In this document: in pieces, positions 25,166-34,593 of the stretch
Layout of the letters: each line of letters starts with the position of its first letter
Numbering within the stretch: position 1 is the stretch's first letter
Assembly: GCF_018403225.1 (NCBI RefSeq)
Contig: NZ_BOSG01000003.1
Location: 186,001-250,000, forward strand
DNA: 64,000 nt
Reading direction: 5' to 3'
Origin: Paenibacillus sp. J23TS9
GTDB taxonomy: Bacteria > Bacillota > Bacilli > Paenibacillales > Paenibacillaceae
Notes under the pieces: model-generated
What the model saw: the letters and a program-made list of their open reading frames with translations, nothing else
Database searches by the model: none
What the model was told of the DNA's origin: nothing
Made by a program: the position numbers and the translations under genes

Positions 25166-25984
25166 TTACGCATCTTTTGTTTGAAAATAGCGCGCCAGCT
25201 CGACCAGCATACTGCCCATACGCTCGTCTTCCGAAGGATACACCACCCGCGTGATGCCTTCTTCCAGCAAAGCCTGGGCCGTCATTTTTCCGACAGCCGC
25301 CGCGGCAACCGGTCCTTGAAAGGCCTGAATCATTTCCTCGAGATGACCCTGGCTGCGGGCGTACTCCGCCAGATTGCGGATCTGCGGCGCACTTGTAAAG
25401 GCAGCTGCATCGATTCTTTGCAGGAGAATATCATTCAAAAGCTGCTCAAGCTGTTCAGGTTCCGGTGGAATATGCTGATACGGCAGCACCTTGCGCATTT
25501 CCGCTCCCTGTTCCACCAGCCAAGCCTCCAGCCGGGGTGCCGGATCGCCGTGCAGCTGAAGCACAACATCCGCTCCTTGAAGCTCGTATTCCTCAAGACC
25601 GCGGATTAATCCGGATGTGCTGCCATCATCATCGCGGACAAGCGGAGCAAGTCCTCTTTTACGGAGGGCATTGACGGTCTTGTAGCCCCGGGCGGCTATG
25701 GAGGATTTCTGCAGCGTCTCCAGATAATCCTGTTCCACGCCCATATCGGCCGCAATCCCGAATAAAGCATCCAGCCCCATACCGGTTGTCAGAATCGTCC
25801 ATGCCGGCGGCACCGCGATCCAATCCGCAAGGTCGCTTCGAACCTTGGAATCATCCAGAAATACAGTGCCCTGAGCCGGCCGGATCAAGGCAGTACCGCC
25901 CATTTTCTCCACAATCTTGACCATATCTCCCGCTTTGCGCGGGCCTGTTAATGCAATCGTCCTGCCTGCCAATCGATTTGCCAT
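25166..25984 (-). CDS. Uroporphyrinogen-III synthase-like protein (HemD fold)
   Basis: This 272-residue protein has the bilobal HemD organisation: LAGRTIALTGPRKAGDMVKIVEKMGGTAL, the interdomain strand TWTILTTGMGLDALF-like region, ARGYKTVNALRKRGL, and AAAFTSAPQIRNLAEYAR followed by VAAAVGKMTAQALLEEG. HemD cyclises hydroxymethylbilane to uroporphyrinogen III. It stands apart from any hem operon here, so it may be a second HemD or a paralogue with another role. Longer upstream reading is possible, but the Met at 25984 has GAGGGGG at 7 nt. A terminator follows. Confidence 0.82.
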   Translation of the reverse strand: MANRLAGRTIALTGPRKAGDMVKIVEKMGGTALIRPAQGTVFLDDSKVRSDLADWIAVPPAWTILTTGMGLDALFGIAADMGVEQDYLETLQKSSIAARGYKTVNALRKRGLAPLVRDDDGSTSGLIRGLEEYELQGADVVLQLHGDPAPRLEAWLVEQGAEMRKVLPYQHIPPEPEQLEQLLNDILLQRIDAAAFTSAPQIRNLAEYARSQGHLEEMIQAFQGPVAAAAVGKMTAQALLEEGITRVVYPSEDERMGSMLVELARYFQTKDA

Positions 25985-26057
25985 ATCGTTCCCCCTCTTC
26001 CGGAGCGCGTCTTGTTTTGAACAGTATACTTGACCGCGCGGAAGAGTGAAAGGAATT

Positions 26058-26588
26058 TTAGAGCGATGCGCCTGCCCTTTTCGCCAGACGATGCTTTTTT
26101 CGCTGATTGTAGAAATACTGGACAACGAAGTATGAAATGACGCCTAGCACCAGGCCGAACACCGACATGCCGATCAGCACATGCAGGCCACCCTGCAGCA
26201 AATGCTTGAAGATCGTAAAGTCCCCGTGCAGCAAATTACGCCATGCATGCTCCTCCATAGGCACATCGATCATTTTTTTCGGGAAGAACCATTCGCCGAT
26301 TTTTTTTGCAAAAGGAAGAAGAACAATAGGCAGGAACGTCAGCTTGCCGATCACGTTGCCGATAATCGCGGCGGGGAGTGATCCTCCAGCCAGTCTGACG
26401 GTAGGATAAAAAATCAGATATACCAAGGAGCCGGTCGAGATCACGATCATCTCCAGCCCGAACCCGAGCGCAAAGCCGAGAGATACTTTTCTCACACCTC
26501 CCGGGGAGCGGAACAGTTTAATCATATTAAACTTGAGTTTCCGGGAAAATTTATGGAATACGTTATGCTTTTTACGTTTCTTTGTCAT
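26058..26588 (-). CDS. DUF2062 membrane protein
   Basis: This 176-residue protein has a basic N-terminus (TKKRKKHNVFHKFSRKLKF) and three or four hydrophobic helices; the core SPGGVRKVSLGFALGFGLEM and PAAIIGNVIGKLTFLPIVL follow the DUF2062 pattern. Function is unknown; the family often neighbours glycosyltransferases, but not here. The Met at 26588 has AAGGGTG at 6-8 nt, whereas the longer frame starting upstream has none. A promoter candidate (TTAGAA, 18 bp, TACAAT) lies at 26666-26695. The HemD-like gene follows on the same strand after 73 bp. Confidence 0.8.
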   Translation of the reverse strand: MTKKRKKHNVFHKFSRKLKFNMIKLFRSPGGVRKVSLGFALGFGLEMIVISTGSLVYLIFYPTVRLAGGSLPAAIIGNVIGKLTFLPIVLLPFAKKIGEWFFPKKMIDVPMEEHAWRNLLHGDFTIFKHLLQGGLHVLIGMSVFGLVLGVISYFVVQYFYNQRKKHRLAKRAGASL

Positions 26589-26665
26589 GTAATCACCCTT
26601 CATAGCCCAAAACGACCCCAAAAGCCGTATGGGGAGCCGTACCATCAAGGCCGCCCTTATACGAC

Positions 26666-26695
26666 ATTGTATCATTTCCGCGCCCTTTTTTCTAA
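26666..26695 (-). promoter_or_regulatory. SigA-type promoter of the DUF2062 gene
   Basis: On the minus strand TTAGAA (26690-26695) and TACAAT (26666-26671) are separated by 18 bp, and TG precedes the -10, about 80 nt before the start codon. Confidence 0.5.
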
Positions 26696-26724
26696 CCATA
26701 CCTTCCCGGTATGTCCCATAATAT

Positions 26725-27783
26725 TCAGGCCTTCGAGGGGCGGTGAATCGCAAAGATCAGAAGCGGCAGCACGAGGATATAAAGCAGCCCGATCAGGGTC
26801 CACACACGAGTGAAATTAAACAGCTGAATAGAGTTCTGATAAAACCAAAAAGCGCAGCTGTATGCAAACAGCCCAATGGGAGCAGCCATCATTTTCCCGG
26901 ATACCTGTGGGAGTATGGTTTTTAAGCCATAGCAGATAACATACAGACTGATCGCAAGGTTAAGCAGAACCGCCGGATACCAGAGCGCAACCAAAAACAG
27001 GTCAAACCGGTCCAGAAAATCGGTAATCCGCAGCTGGCGCACCAATTCATAGGAGGGATACATCATTCTTCCGGAAATATGGACGCCTAAAAGCAGCAAA
27101 GTCATCAGGACCAACAGCACCAGTATACCAAGGCTCAGCAGCAGGGAATACAGACCGTATTTAAACTTGTAATCCTTGCTGGAGAAAATAAACGGCAGAA
27201 CCAGAATCTGCCCCACGTAAGAGAAGGATAACCAGCTTCCATGGGCCACGCCTTTCCAGTCCACGTAGAGAGATGGCTGCATGAAGCGGAAATTGAAGTC
27301 CCGGAAAACGATGAAGGGCATGGCTACAATGATAATAATCATGATGGGTCCATATAGCTCCGTAATGCCGAGTACGGTTCTTGCTCCTCCTCTTGCAATG
27401 TAAATGGCGGTTGCCGTAATGCATAAGCCGATGATGAATATGGGGGTGATCGGCAGCAAAATCACATTGGTAAAATCGGTCATAATACGGATGTCTCTAA
27501 CCAGGATCAAAAAAAAGAACAGCAAATACAGCATTATGATTCCTCTGCCGATCACGGGAAACCGGCTTGCCATGGATTGGAACAAGTCCTGGCCCGGAAA
27601 ACGCCGTGAGCTTCGTGTGAGGAAAAACAGCATGACCAGGACAATCACTCCCCCGATCAAATAGGGCATGTACGCATGTTGTTTCGCTGTCATGATCATC
27701 TGGCTCGGCAAATTGATCATGGTGATATTGAGCACATAGGTGACACCGAGCAGCACAATTTGGCGTGGAGTAATTTTTTGCAC
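26725..27783 (-). CDS. Spore germinant-receptor B subunit (GerAB/GerKB-type permease)
   Basis: This is the integral-membrane B subunit of a GerA-type receptor, a member of the APC-like endospore-germination permease family. It has about ten hydrophobic helices; the segments LLGVTYVLNITMINLPSQMI at the start, PGQDLFQSM and YELVRQLRITDFLDRFDLFLVALWYPAVLL are characteristic. It sits in the spore inner membrane and shapes germinant recognition. An ATG at 27789 lies flush against GGAGGG; the in-frame GTG at 27783 has 6 nt spacing, so I start there. It is the last gene of the A-C-D-B cluster, 34 bp after the D gene. Confidence 0.9.
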   Translation of the reverse strand: MQKITPRQIVLLGVTYVLNITMINLPSQMIMTAKQHAYMPYLIGGVIVLVMLFFLTRSSRRFPGQDLFQSMASRFPVIGRGIIMLYLLFFFLILVRDIRIMTDFTNVILLPITPIFIIGLCITATAIYIARGGARTVLGITELYGPIMIIIIVAMPFIVFRDFNFRFMQPSLYVDWKGVAHGSWLSFSYVGQILVLPFIFSSKDYKFKYGLYSLLLSLGILVLLVLMTLLLLGVHISGRMMYPSYELVRQLRITDFLDRFDLFLVALWYPAVLLNLAISLYVICYGLKTILPQVSGKMMAAPIGLFAYSCAFWFYQNSIQLFNFTRVWTLIGLLYILVLPLLIFAIHRPSKA

Positions 27784-27817
27784 AAACATCCCTCCTTCAT
27801 CGGGTTTTTGCAAAATG

Positions 27818-28033
27818 TTAGAACGGAACAAAAGGGCCGAGCCATCTGCTGAGCCATACCGATCCATAAACGATATGCTTGACCTGCAGGCTGTAAGCGA
27901 ATATGAACATGCCCGCGATCAGGATAATATATGTAAACCAGCGGTTGATTTTAGGAAGGCTTTGGATCACTTTGCGGTCCAAGAGCAGAATAATCACAGC
28001 CGACACGATGTAAATCAGCAAAATTCTAATCAT
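27818..28033 (-). CDS. Small spore germinant-receptor D-type subunit
   Basis: The 71-residue protein has two hydrophobic helices (IRILLIYIVSAVIILLL and FTYIILIAGMFIFAYSL) with a short basic loop. Size, topology and location between C and B genes match the D subunits described for Bacillus receptors, which modulate receptor activity. The start overlaps the C-gene stop by 4 bp (ATGA), a sign of translational coupling. The family call rests on context and topology. Confidence 0.75.
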   Translation of the reverse strand: MIRILLIYIVSAVIILLLDRKVIQSLPKINRWFTYIILIAGMFIFAYSLQVKHIVYGSVWLSRWLGPFVPF

Positions 28034-29217
28034 TTTTTTATATCCTTATCCTTTCTGCCAAAAGGCTTATCTACCGCTCCGATATTTTCAATATGAATTC
28101 GGGTATTGACCACAACCTTGACAGTAGGAAATATCTCCTCCCAGTGATCCTTGATACGCTCCCAGTCATGCGGTTTTTTTTGCTGAATCGTCCGTCCAAA
28201 ACCCAGAATATCGGAGTGATATCGATCCTGCAGCAGACGTATACCCGATTGGATCTGCGTAACAACTTCCTTGCTCGTACGATCCTCCAGCATACCCATG
28301 TTTCTCCCGCCGCCCAGCGTGTAATTGGTGTTGTTCTCTATAACAGAGCCCTTGACGAGGATATCTACATACATGGTGACGTTATTACCACGGATAACTG
28401 GTTTTAACTTGACCGTATTTTCCATGAACTTAACCGTAATAAATCCCTTCCCGTCTCTTCCCGGGACCAAAATATCCGGAGATGGCGCCTGATTCAGCGC
28501 CAGGTTCATCATCTTCGCTTCCTGTCCCTTCAATATGCCAACTAATCGATCTCCCTTAAACAAGGCAAGACCGGTAATTTGTATATTTTTCTTGTTCTTT
28601 GCGAGGTCCTCAGGTTCTACTTCCTGCAGCGAAATATACGGAAGGGAAACATCCACTCCATCGGATAGCAGCTCATTGGCCAGGTACTTGAGTGAAATGG
28701 GTCTTTTGGAATATTCATTCATCAGCTCCCGGATCATTTCGCTGGGGAACTGCTCCATGGGCGCTTCGGCATCCAGAATTTTGTACGCGGGTCCGGATGT
28801 TACTGCAACCAGGGAAGAGAGCCTGTTTTGAGGAATCCGGGCGAATTGATCCAGCATGGGACTAATCCCGCCTCGTGCAAAATCTTCACCCAGCAGCAGT
28901 GTCCTACGGTGGGCAAAGGACAGGGTTCGGGAGTTCCCTGCCTGGACTTCCATGTTTGAATTACGCAGCGAAACACCCGTCTTGGACTCCAGGTAATAGG
29001 ATTTGCTGCCTTCGGTGCCTCCGCCCCCGCCCTCACTCCCGGCTCCCCCCAAATTTCCCGGCAAAGCGATTTGGAGGGTACTTCGGTACAGATCCTTTTC
29101 CTTATCGACGGCTGATCCGATCACGAAAGCGACGTCATTGATTTCCTTACGGTCCCAGCAGCCGGCCAGTCCTATAGAGGTCATCACCAGCAAAGCTGCG
29201 ATAACAGTCTTTTTCAT
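28030..29217 (-). CDS. Spore germinant-receptor C lipoprotein (GerAC family)
   Basis: The 395-residue precursor has a signal peptide ending in the lipobox LAGC (Cys20) and the typical WDRKEINDVAFVIGSAVDK start of the mature protein. It then shows the Ger(x)C domains, including SFAHRRTLLLGEDFA and RRPISLKYLANELLSDGVDVSLPY-like segments. A Gly-rich loop (GSEGGGGGTEGS) interrupts the first domain. The protein is anchored on the outer face of the spore inner membrane and works with A and B subunits. It starts 9 bp after the A gene and overlaps the D gene by 4 bp. Confidence 0.94.
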   Translation of the reverse strand: MKKTVIAALLVMTSIGLAGCWDRKEINDVAFVIGSAVDKEKDLYRSTLQIALPGNLGGAGSEGGGGGTEGSKSYYLESKTGVSLRNSNMEVQAGNSRTLSFAHRRTLLLGEDFARGGISPMLDQFARIPQNRLSSLVAVTSGPAYKILDAEAPMEQFPSEMIRELMNEYSKRPISLKYLANELLSDGVDVSLPYISLQEVEPEDLAKNKKNIQITGLALFKGDRLVGILKGQEAKMMNLALNQAPSPDILVPGRDGKGFITVKFMENTVKLKPVIRGNNVTMYVDILVKGSVIENNTNYTLGGGRNMGMLEDRTSKEVVTQIQSGIRLLQDRYHSDILGFGRTIQQKKPHDWERIKDHWEEIFPTVKVVVNTRIHIENIGAVDKPFGRKDKDIKK

Positions 29218-29226
29218 GAGGCATCA

Positions 29227-30837
29227 TCACCATACCTTGTTCAATTTAGGATTTCCGTTGATATCCTTCTCTTCCCGCTTTTGATTCTCTTTCGAAAGCC
29301 ACGTGGGGCGTTTGTTCATCTTCCACCACGGCGCACGGACGAATATGTCCTTATGGTCAGAGCCATGGAACGGACTGACGCCTGACATATAAGGGACCCC
29401 AAACGAAGTCAGCTGCGTCACATGAACCAGTACCCAGGTAATGCCAAGGATGATGCCAAACAGCCCAAGTACGCCCGCGAGAAGCATCAGGGGGAACCGC
29501 AGCAGGCGAATGGTAATGGCGAGGTTATAGTGAGGAATCGTAAAGGATGCAATCCCTGTCATGGACACAATGATAACCATTGGTGCCGATACGATTCCCG
29601 CCTGAACGGCCGCTTGGCCGATCACTAGCGCTCCAAGTATACTGACGGCTTGGCCTACCGTCTTCGGCAAACGGATACCGGCCTCGCGCAGTGCTTCGAA
29701 GGAAATTTCCATCATCAAGGCTTCGACAAGCGCCGGAAAAGGAATAGCTTCCCTTGCCGCTGCAATACTGAGAACCAGAGTGGACGGCAGCATGTCCTGG
29801 TGGTATGTCGTCACCGCGATATAAAGTGAGGGCAGAAACAGTGCAATAAACAGAAATATATACCGGATCCACCGGATGAAATTCGTAATGAAAAACCGCT
29901 CATAATAATCCTCAGTAGCCTGCATCAACTGAAAGAAAGTTGTAGGCGCGACCAGCACAAACGGCGTTCCATCAATGAAAATAGCGCATCTGCCTTCAAG
30001 GAGCTGGGCTGCCACACTGTCCGGGCGCTCTGTATACTGCACTTGCGGGAAGGGCGAATAAGGATGGTCTTCAATCAGCTCCTCAATGTAGCCCGATTCC
30101 AAAATGCCGTCAATTTTAATATCCTTCAGCCGTTTCTTCACATCGTCTACCAGCTTGGGATCGACTAGCCCCTCAATATAAGAAACGACAATATCAGTCT
30201 TCGTATCTGTACCCAGCACCATGCTGTACATCTTGAGGTTCGGTGTCTTGATCTTAAAGCGGATCAGCGCCGTGTTGATACGGATCATTTCAGTAAAACC
30301 TTCGCGTGGACCACGGATGACTGACTCGGTTTCAGGCTCCTGTACAGGACGGCGGATGCCCCCTTTAATGTTAAAGAGATGAACCTCACTAAGACCGTCC
30401 ACGAAAACCGCCACACTGGAGTTTAAAATACCTTCTACGGTATCAATCCATTTCGTAGCCGACATGACTTGAGATAGCGAGACCCGCGTATTTTCAAGCG
30501 GCTCCAGTTCTGATGCCTCGGTAATTTGCTCCTCCGGGCCAGAATTTTTGATGCGAACTAGCCCCTCCACAATGGGTTCGAGCACATGCAGCTGAAGCTC
30601 TTCCGAAAGTACAATCCCTTCCACATATGCCACAAAAGCCTTGATGTCTGGGGCAAGCTCGATGGTTCGGTAGATCATGTCCGAGCAGTCTTTAAAAATA
30701 TCTTTCAGTGTTTGAATATTCTGGTCCAGGCTTTTCGATACGGACAGCTTCTCCCAAGACGGAGAAGGAAGCCCTAGATGCTTGCCGGATGGCAGAGCCT
30801 CTGCTTTATGGTCAGAATTCATACTGCGTTTACCCAT
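29227..30837 (-). CDS. Spore germinant-receptor A subunit (GerA family)
   Basis: This 536-residue protein has a hydrophilic N-terminal half with the SYIEGLVDPKLVDDVKKRLKDI and family motif ILESGYIEELIEDHPYSPFPQVQYTERPD, then five hydrophobic helices including EAIPFPALVEALMMEISFEALREAGIRLP. A subunits form an oligomeric ion-conducting complex for the germination response. The Met at 30837 has GAGGTGA at 8-9 nt and is preferred over the GTG at 30849. The cluster order A-C-D-B resembles gerK of B. subtilis. I could not identify a convincing SigG promoter upstream. Confidence 0.94.
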   Translation of the reverse strand: MGKRSMNSDHKAEALPSGKHLGLPSPSWEKLSVSKSLDQNIQTLKDIFKDCSDMIYRTIELAPDIKAFVAYVEGIVLSEELQLHVLEPIVEGLVRIKNSGPEEQITEASELEPLENTRVSLSQVMSATKWIDTVEGILNSSVAVFVDGLSEVHLFNIKGGIRRPVQEPETESVIRGPREGFTEMIRINTALIRFKIKTPNLKMYSMVLGTDTKTDIVVSYIEGLVDPKLVDDVKKRLKDIKIDGILESGYIEELIEDHPYSPFPQVQYTERPDSVAAQLLEGRCAIFIDGTPFVLVAPTTFFQLMQATEDYYERFFITNFIRWIRYIFLFIALFLPSLYIAVTTYHQDMLPSTLVLSIAAAREAIPFPALVEALMMEISFEALREAGIRLPKTVGQAVSILGALVIGQAAVQAGIVSAPMVIIVSMTGIASFTIPHYNLAITIRLLRFPLMLLAGVLGLFGIILGITWVLVHVTQLTSFGVPYMSGVSPFHGSDHKDIFVRAPWWKMNKRPTWLSKENQKREEKDINGNPKLNKVW

Positions 30838-30940
30838 TGTCTTCATCACCTCGTATGCCGTCCATTACCTGGAATGTTTTCACCATAGCTTGTGCCATAT
30901 CTGGATAAATTATGTGGGGCACATTATAACGCCTAAAATA

Positions 30941-30975
30941 AAAAACCAGCAGTACCGGATCGGCACTGCTGGTTT
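30941..30975 (-). terminator. Terminator of the chemoreceptor gene
   Basis: AAACCAGCAGT pairs with its complement around a short loop, and a T-run follows on the minus strand. It lies 66 bp past the chemoreceptor gene and upstream of gerA-like transcription. Confidence 0.85.
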
Positions 30976-31040
30976 AAGATTGAATTTTTTTAAAAGAGCG
31001 TTGCATGCTGCGTCGACGTTTTCAAAGCGACAAAAACGTT

Positions 31041-33011
31041 TTACGCAATTTTAAACTTGGACACCAGTTCCTGCAGCTGCTCGGCCAGGCGGCTTAGATG
31101 CTCCGCGGAAGAGGCAATCTCTTCTATGGATGCAAGCTGCTCCTGCGCTGAGGCGGATACAGACTGTGTATTATCCGCGGCAATCTCAGAGATACTCTGT
31201 ATGCTCCGGATGGATTCCATGGCGCTTTCTCCATTGCGGGCAAGCTCACGTGAAGCTTCGGCTGCGGAGTCGATACCAACGGCTGCTCCCTCCACAGCCT
31301 TACGAATACGGGTAAACGATTTGCCGGTGACATCCACAGCCTGGATTCCCTCGGATACTCTACCCTTGGCATCATCCATTGCGGTAAGCACGCGCTGCAT
31401 CTCTGTACGCATGCCATCTACCAGTTCCTCAATCCGTTGCGCGGAATTACCGGACTGTTCTGCAAGCTTGCGGACCTCTACGGCAACCACGGCAAAGCCT
31501 CTGCCATGCTCTCCGGCACGAGCTGCTTCTATAGAAGCATTCAACGCAAGCAAATGCGTTTGCTTGGCGATTTCCGCCATCATCGTGACAATTTCGCCAA
31601 TCCGGCTGGTGCGTTCGTTCATATGTGCTACAACGCCGTCCAGATCGCTGACTGTCGTATGTATTCCCTGAATTTTATCCGTAACGTCCACTACAGCGGC
31701 ATGGCCCTCTTCCGCGGATGCGGATGTACGCGACATTTTAGCCGATGCATCGTCCATATGACTACGGATGCTTTCAGATTGCATCGACATGACATCCATA
31801 CTTTCCATGCTCTTCTCCACACTGCGAAGCTGCTGCTCGCTTCCGACTGCAACCTCCTGAATGGCCTCAGTCACACTTTCGATTGCCTTGGTCGTCTGAT
31901 CTGCACCTGTTGAGAGTCCTTTGGCCGACATGCTGACCTGCCCGGTAATATCCTGAACATTCACAATCATTGTGCGCAAACTATCTACCATTGCCTGAAA
32001 ATGACGGCTCAGATTGCCGATTTCATCTCTGCTCGAGGTATCGATATTTTCGGTTAAATCTCCCTGGCTGATTCGTTCCGTCGCCTGTGTCAGCTTGGTG
32101 ATCGGACGGATGATCGAACGAATATTCAGGAAAATGATAACGAGCGCCGCCAGGATGGAAATAATCATGACGATCATCACTGAATTCCGGATACTCGCTG
32201 CCGATGCTTCAATCTCATTTTCATACATCGATCCGGCAATTTTCCAGCCTGTCAGTTTATTCGTTGTAAACGCCATGCGTTTATTCTCATTTTCAAACGT
32301 GTAAGAGAAATGACCCTCCGCGCTGGCATAAAGCGGCTTGAGATAATCCCCCTCCGCCTTCTGGCCGGTGTACTTCGGATGAACCACATAATTTTTCGCC
32401 TGGTCGGTGATGAAAATATAACCCTCAGTACCAAGCTTCATATTGGTAAGTGTACGGATGTTGTCCAGGTTCAGCTCAATGGAAAGCACGCCCTTACCCG
32501 AGGGAGCCGCTTGAGAGATGGACACTGCCATTTTACCATTCGCCGCCTTGAATACTGGGGATATCGTCGGTGTCTTGCCCTGCTTGAGTGCCCGGATATA
32601 CCAATCCTGCTTAGTCACATCATACTGCTCCGGGAGAGGATCCTCGGATGCACGCAAGAAATAGCCGCCGTCCACGCCTAAAATAATGTCTTTGGCATCT
32701 TTATTCATTTCCAAATACTGCCGCAGCTGCAGCTTCAACTCGGCGCCTTTCCCCATCGGATCTTCTATGGCCCGTTCCAAATAAGGCTGCTTCAGCAGAT
32801 AGGCAATATCATCAATTTTCGCCTGAATATTCTGGGTCACGATATTATCGGCTGACTTTGTACTTTCAAGCGCGTTGTTCATCATATCCTCAGCATTCGC
32901 ATTTTTGGCGGATTCATAGGACAGAATGCCAATCATGAAGCTTGGGACGAGCAAAACGATAAGATAAGTAATTAACAGTTTCCTTTTGATGGTGAAAGAC
33001 AATCGTTTCAC
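31041..33011 (-). CDS. Methyl-accepting chemotaxis protein with Cache-type sensor
   Basis: The 656-residue receptor starts with one membrane helix ([19 protein letters not shown]), followed by an extracellular Cache-like ligand domain to about residue 280 ([35 protein letters not shown]). A second helix, a HAMP segment ([21 protein letters not shown]), and the cytoplasmic signalling hairpin [40 protein letters not shown] follow. The ligand is unknown; Cache domains often bind amino or organic acids. The GTG start at 33011 has AAAGGA at 11 nt. A SigD-like promoter with an embedded palindrome is upstream. It is divergent from the diguanylate cyclase gene. Confidence 0.94.
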   Translation of the reverse strand: MKRLSFTIKRKLLITYLIVLLVPSFMIGILSYESAKNANAEDMMNNALESTKSADNIVTQNIQAKIDDIAYLLKQPYLERAIEDPMGKGAELKLQLRQYLEMNKDAKDIILGVDGGYFLRASEDPLPEQYDVTKQDWYIRALKQGKTPTISPVFKAANGKMAVSISQAAPSGKGVLSIELNLDNIRTLTNMKLGTEGYIFITDQAKNYVVHPKYTGQKAEGDYLKPLYASAEGHFSYTFENENKRMAFTTNKLTGWKIAGSMYENEIEASAASIRNSVMIVMIISILAALVIIFLNIRSIIRPITKLTQATERISQGDLTENIDTSSRDEIGNLSRHFQAMVDSLRTMIVNVQDITGQVSMSAKGLSTGADQTTKAIESVTEAIQEVAVGSEQQLRSVEKSMESMDVMSMQSESIRSHMDDASAKMSRTSASAEEGHAAVVDVTDKIQGIHTTVSDLDGVVAHMNERTSRIGEIVTMMAEIAKQTHLLALNASIEAARAGEHGRGFAVVAVEVRKLAEQSGNSAQRIEELVDGMRTEMQRVLTAMDDAKGRVSEGIQAVDVTGKSFTRIRKAVEGAAVGIDSAAEASRELARNGESAMESIRSIQSISEIAADNTQSVSASAQEQLASIEEIASSAEHLSRLAEQLQELVSKFKIA

Positions 33012-33102
33012 AATGGCATTTTCCTTTCTACATCAATAATTTGGGGCATGTTACCAAAAAAATCATACCATGGACATAGTTTTTTGGGTACTTGTTCATA
33101 TA

Positions 33103-33129
33103 TTATCGGAATATTGCACAATATTTTTT
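33103..33129 (-). promoter_or_regulatory. SigD-like promoter of the chemoreceptor gene, with palindrome
   Basis: On the minus strand TCCGATAA (33103-33110), close to the SigD -10 GCCGATAT, stands 15 bp from an AAAA tract in place of TAAA. A perfect palindrome AATATTG-CA-CAATATT (33110-33125) fills the spacer. The match is moderate, but SigD control is usual for chemoreceptors. The rest of the 314-bp gap (33012-33325) holds only AT-rich sequence and presumably the promoter of the divergent diguanylate cyclase. Confidence 0.45.
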
Positions 33130-33325
33130 CAACTAATATCCATTTCCCTTAAAATATTCTATCATCATCCGTTTCATAGGCATAGAGGCCTATACCTTAA
33201 AAAACAGCTTTCTTTCTTTGAAATTCTATGAAAATTTTCTCTAAGAAGCTGACATATTTCTATTAAATCCGCTAATATAGGAATCAAGATGCAAGATTTT
33301 GGATGGTGGAGGGTTTTTCAAGGAC

Positions 33326-34459
33326 ATGCTGAGCAGTCTCTTCGTAAACGTATGTATCTTTGTGACATTTCTATTCTTTTCGGGAGTCCTGTCCAAAAAA
33401 TATGTGATTGGTTCCCGCCCCCTGACCTTGCCCGTCAAGATCAACTCCGGGCTGCTGTTTGGCCTGTACGGCATGATTCTGATGAATTACAGTTTCCCGG
33501 TTGGACCACATGTTATCGCGGATATGCGCCATCTGACGGTCGTTGTCATCGGAGTTTATATGGGATGGCTGCCTGCACTCTTGTGCAGCGTCGTGCTTGG
33601 TATCGGCAGAATCGCACTCTACGGCTGGTCGCCTGCTGCCCTGATTGCTTGTCTGGGCATGTTGGTGGTTGGACTGTCATGCGCCTACTTATCCACGTTT
33701 TCCTGGTCCCGTTTGTTCAAAATGAATATGATGAATCTGGCTAGCATGGCCGTTATTTTCGTTACGCTCAGCTTAAACCTTGATAATATGACAACGGTGA
33801 TGAAGTACTATCCAACCCAGTTGATTATTTCGGTTATCGCCTGTTTATTTCTGTATGTAATCACCGAGCATATCGACTCATCCAATGTACTGTTTGCCCA
33901 ATTGGAAAAGCGAGCTACTACCGATCATTTGACCCAGCTGAACAATTTACGCCAGTTCGAGTGGTCGCTTCACAATGAAATGGCCGGTGCAAAGCTGCGC
34001 GCGGAAAATCTGTCTTTGCTCGCCATTGACATCGACCACTTCAAGCTTGTCAATGATACCTACGGTCATGCTGCCGGCGATGAGGTGCTGCGTGATCTCG
34101 GTAAAATCCTCCTGGCACAGGCTCGCCCTATGGGCATCGTTTCCCGAAACGGCGGAGAGGAATTCACTGTGCTGCTGCCGAATTGCTCCTCCGCGCTGGC
34201 ACTCGCAACTGCGGAAAAGATCCGAAAAGCGGTACAGGCGAATGTCTTCAAGCTTCCGGCCTTGAGTCAGAAAAAGCTGCGGATTACCGTCTCGATCGGG
34301 GCAGCGACTTATCCGGCAGATACGGAAGCCACCGAGACAGAGAATGCGCTCGTGGAGCAGGCGGATAAGGCGCTGTATCAAGCCAAAAACAGCGGACGCA
34401 ATAAAGTATGCTCAGCCAGCGTTTTGGACCTGCGCCCGGCCCACATCGTAGAACGCTGA
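33326..34459 (+). CDS. Diguanylate cyclase with 5TMR-LYT-like membrane sensor
   Basis: The 377-residue protein has a membrane-embedded N-terminal half of about six helices (SGLLFGLYGMILMNYSFPVGP, DMRHLTVVVIGVYMGWLPALL, the 5TMR-LYT pattern), then a GGDEF domain beginning ATTDHLTQLNNLRQFE with IDIDHFKLVNDTYGHAAGDEVL and the active-site loop RNGGEEF. It should make cyclic di-GMP from GTP. The inhibitory I-site RxxD upstream of the loop is not conserved (RPMG), so product feedback is probably lost. A TTG at 33299 opens the frame, but the ATG at 33326 follows GGAGGG; I use the ATG. It diverges from the chemoreceptor and ends before a strong terminator. Confidence 0.9.
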   Translation: MLSSLFVNVCIFVTFLFFSGVLSKKYVIGSRPLTLPVKINSGLLFGLYGMILMNYSFPVGPHVIADMRHLTVVVIGVYMGWLPALLCSVVLGIGRIALYGWSPAALIACLGMLVVGLSCAYLSTFSWSRLFKMNMMNLASMAVIFVTLSLNLDNMTTVMKYYPTQLIISVIACLFLYVITEHIDSSNVLFAQLEKRATTDHLTQLNNLRQFEWSLHNEMAGAKLRAENLSLLAIDIDHFKLVNDTYGHAAGDEVLRDLGKILLAQARPMGIVSRNGGEEFTVLLPNCSSALALATAEKIRKAVQANVFKLPALSQKKLRITVSIGAATYPADTEATETENALVEQADKALYQAKNSGRNKVCSASVLDLRPAHIVER

Positions 34460-34518
34460 TAGGCTTGGAATAGAAGGTGTTCGTTCGTACGGAACACTAC
34501 AAAAAGGGACAACTCCAA

Positions 34519-34556
34519 AAAAGCCCCCCGATTTTTTTCGGGGGCTTTTGTTTTTT
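34519..34556 (+). terminator. Terminator after the diguanylate cyclase gene
   Basis: The stem AAAAGCCCCCCGA with its complement (one G/C length difference) ends in TTTTGTTTTTT, 60 bp past the stop codon. Confidence 0.92.
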
Positions 34557-34593
34557 ATTTTTTTAGCACATCAGCAAAATTCATTCATCCATC

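Noticed and set aside
30838..30941. Possible SigG promoter before the gerA-like gene (TGAAAA and CATACGA)
   Set aside because: The -10-like CATACGA would overlap the ribosome site, leaving no leader, and the spacing is 19 bp.
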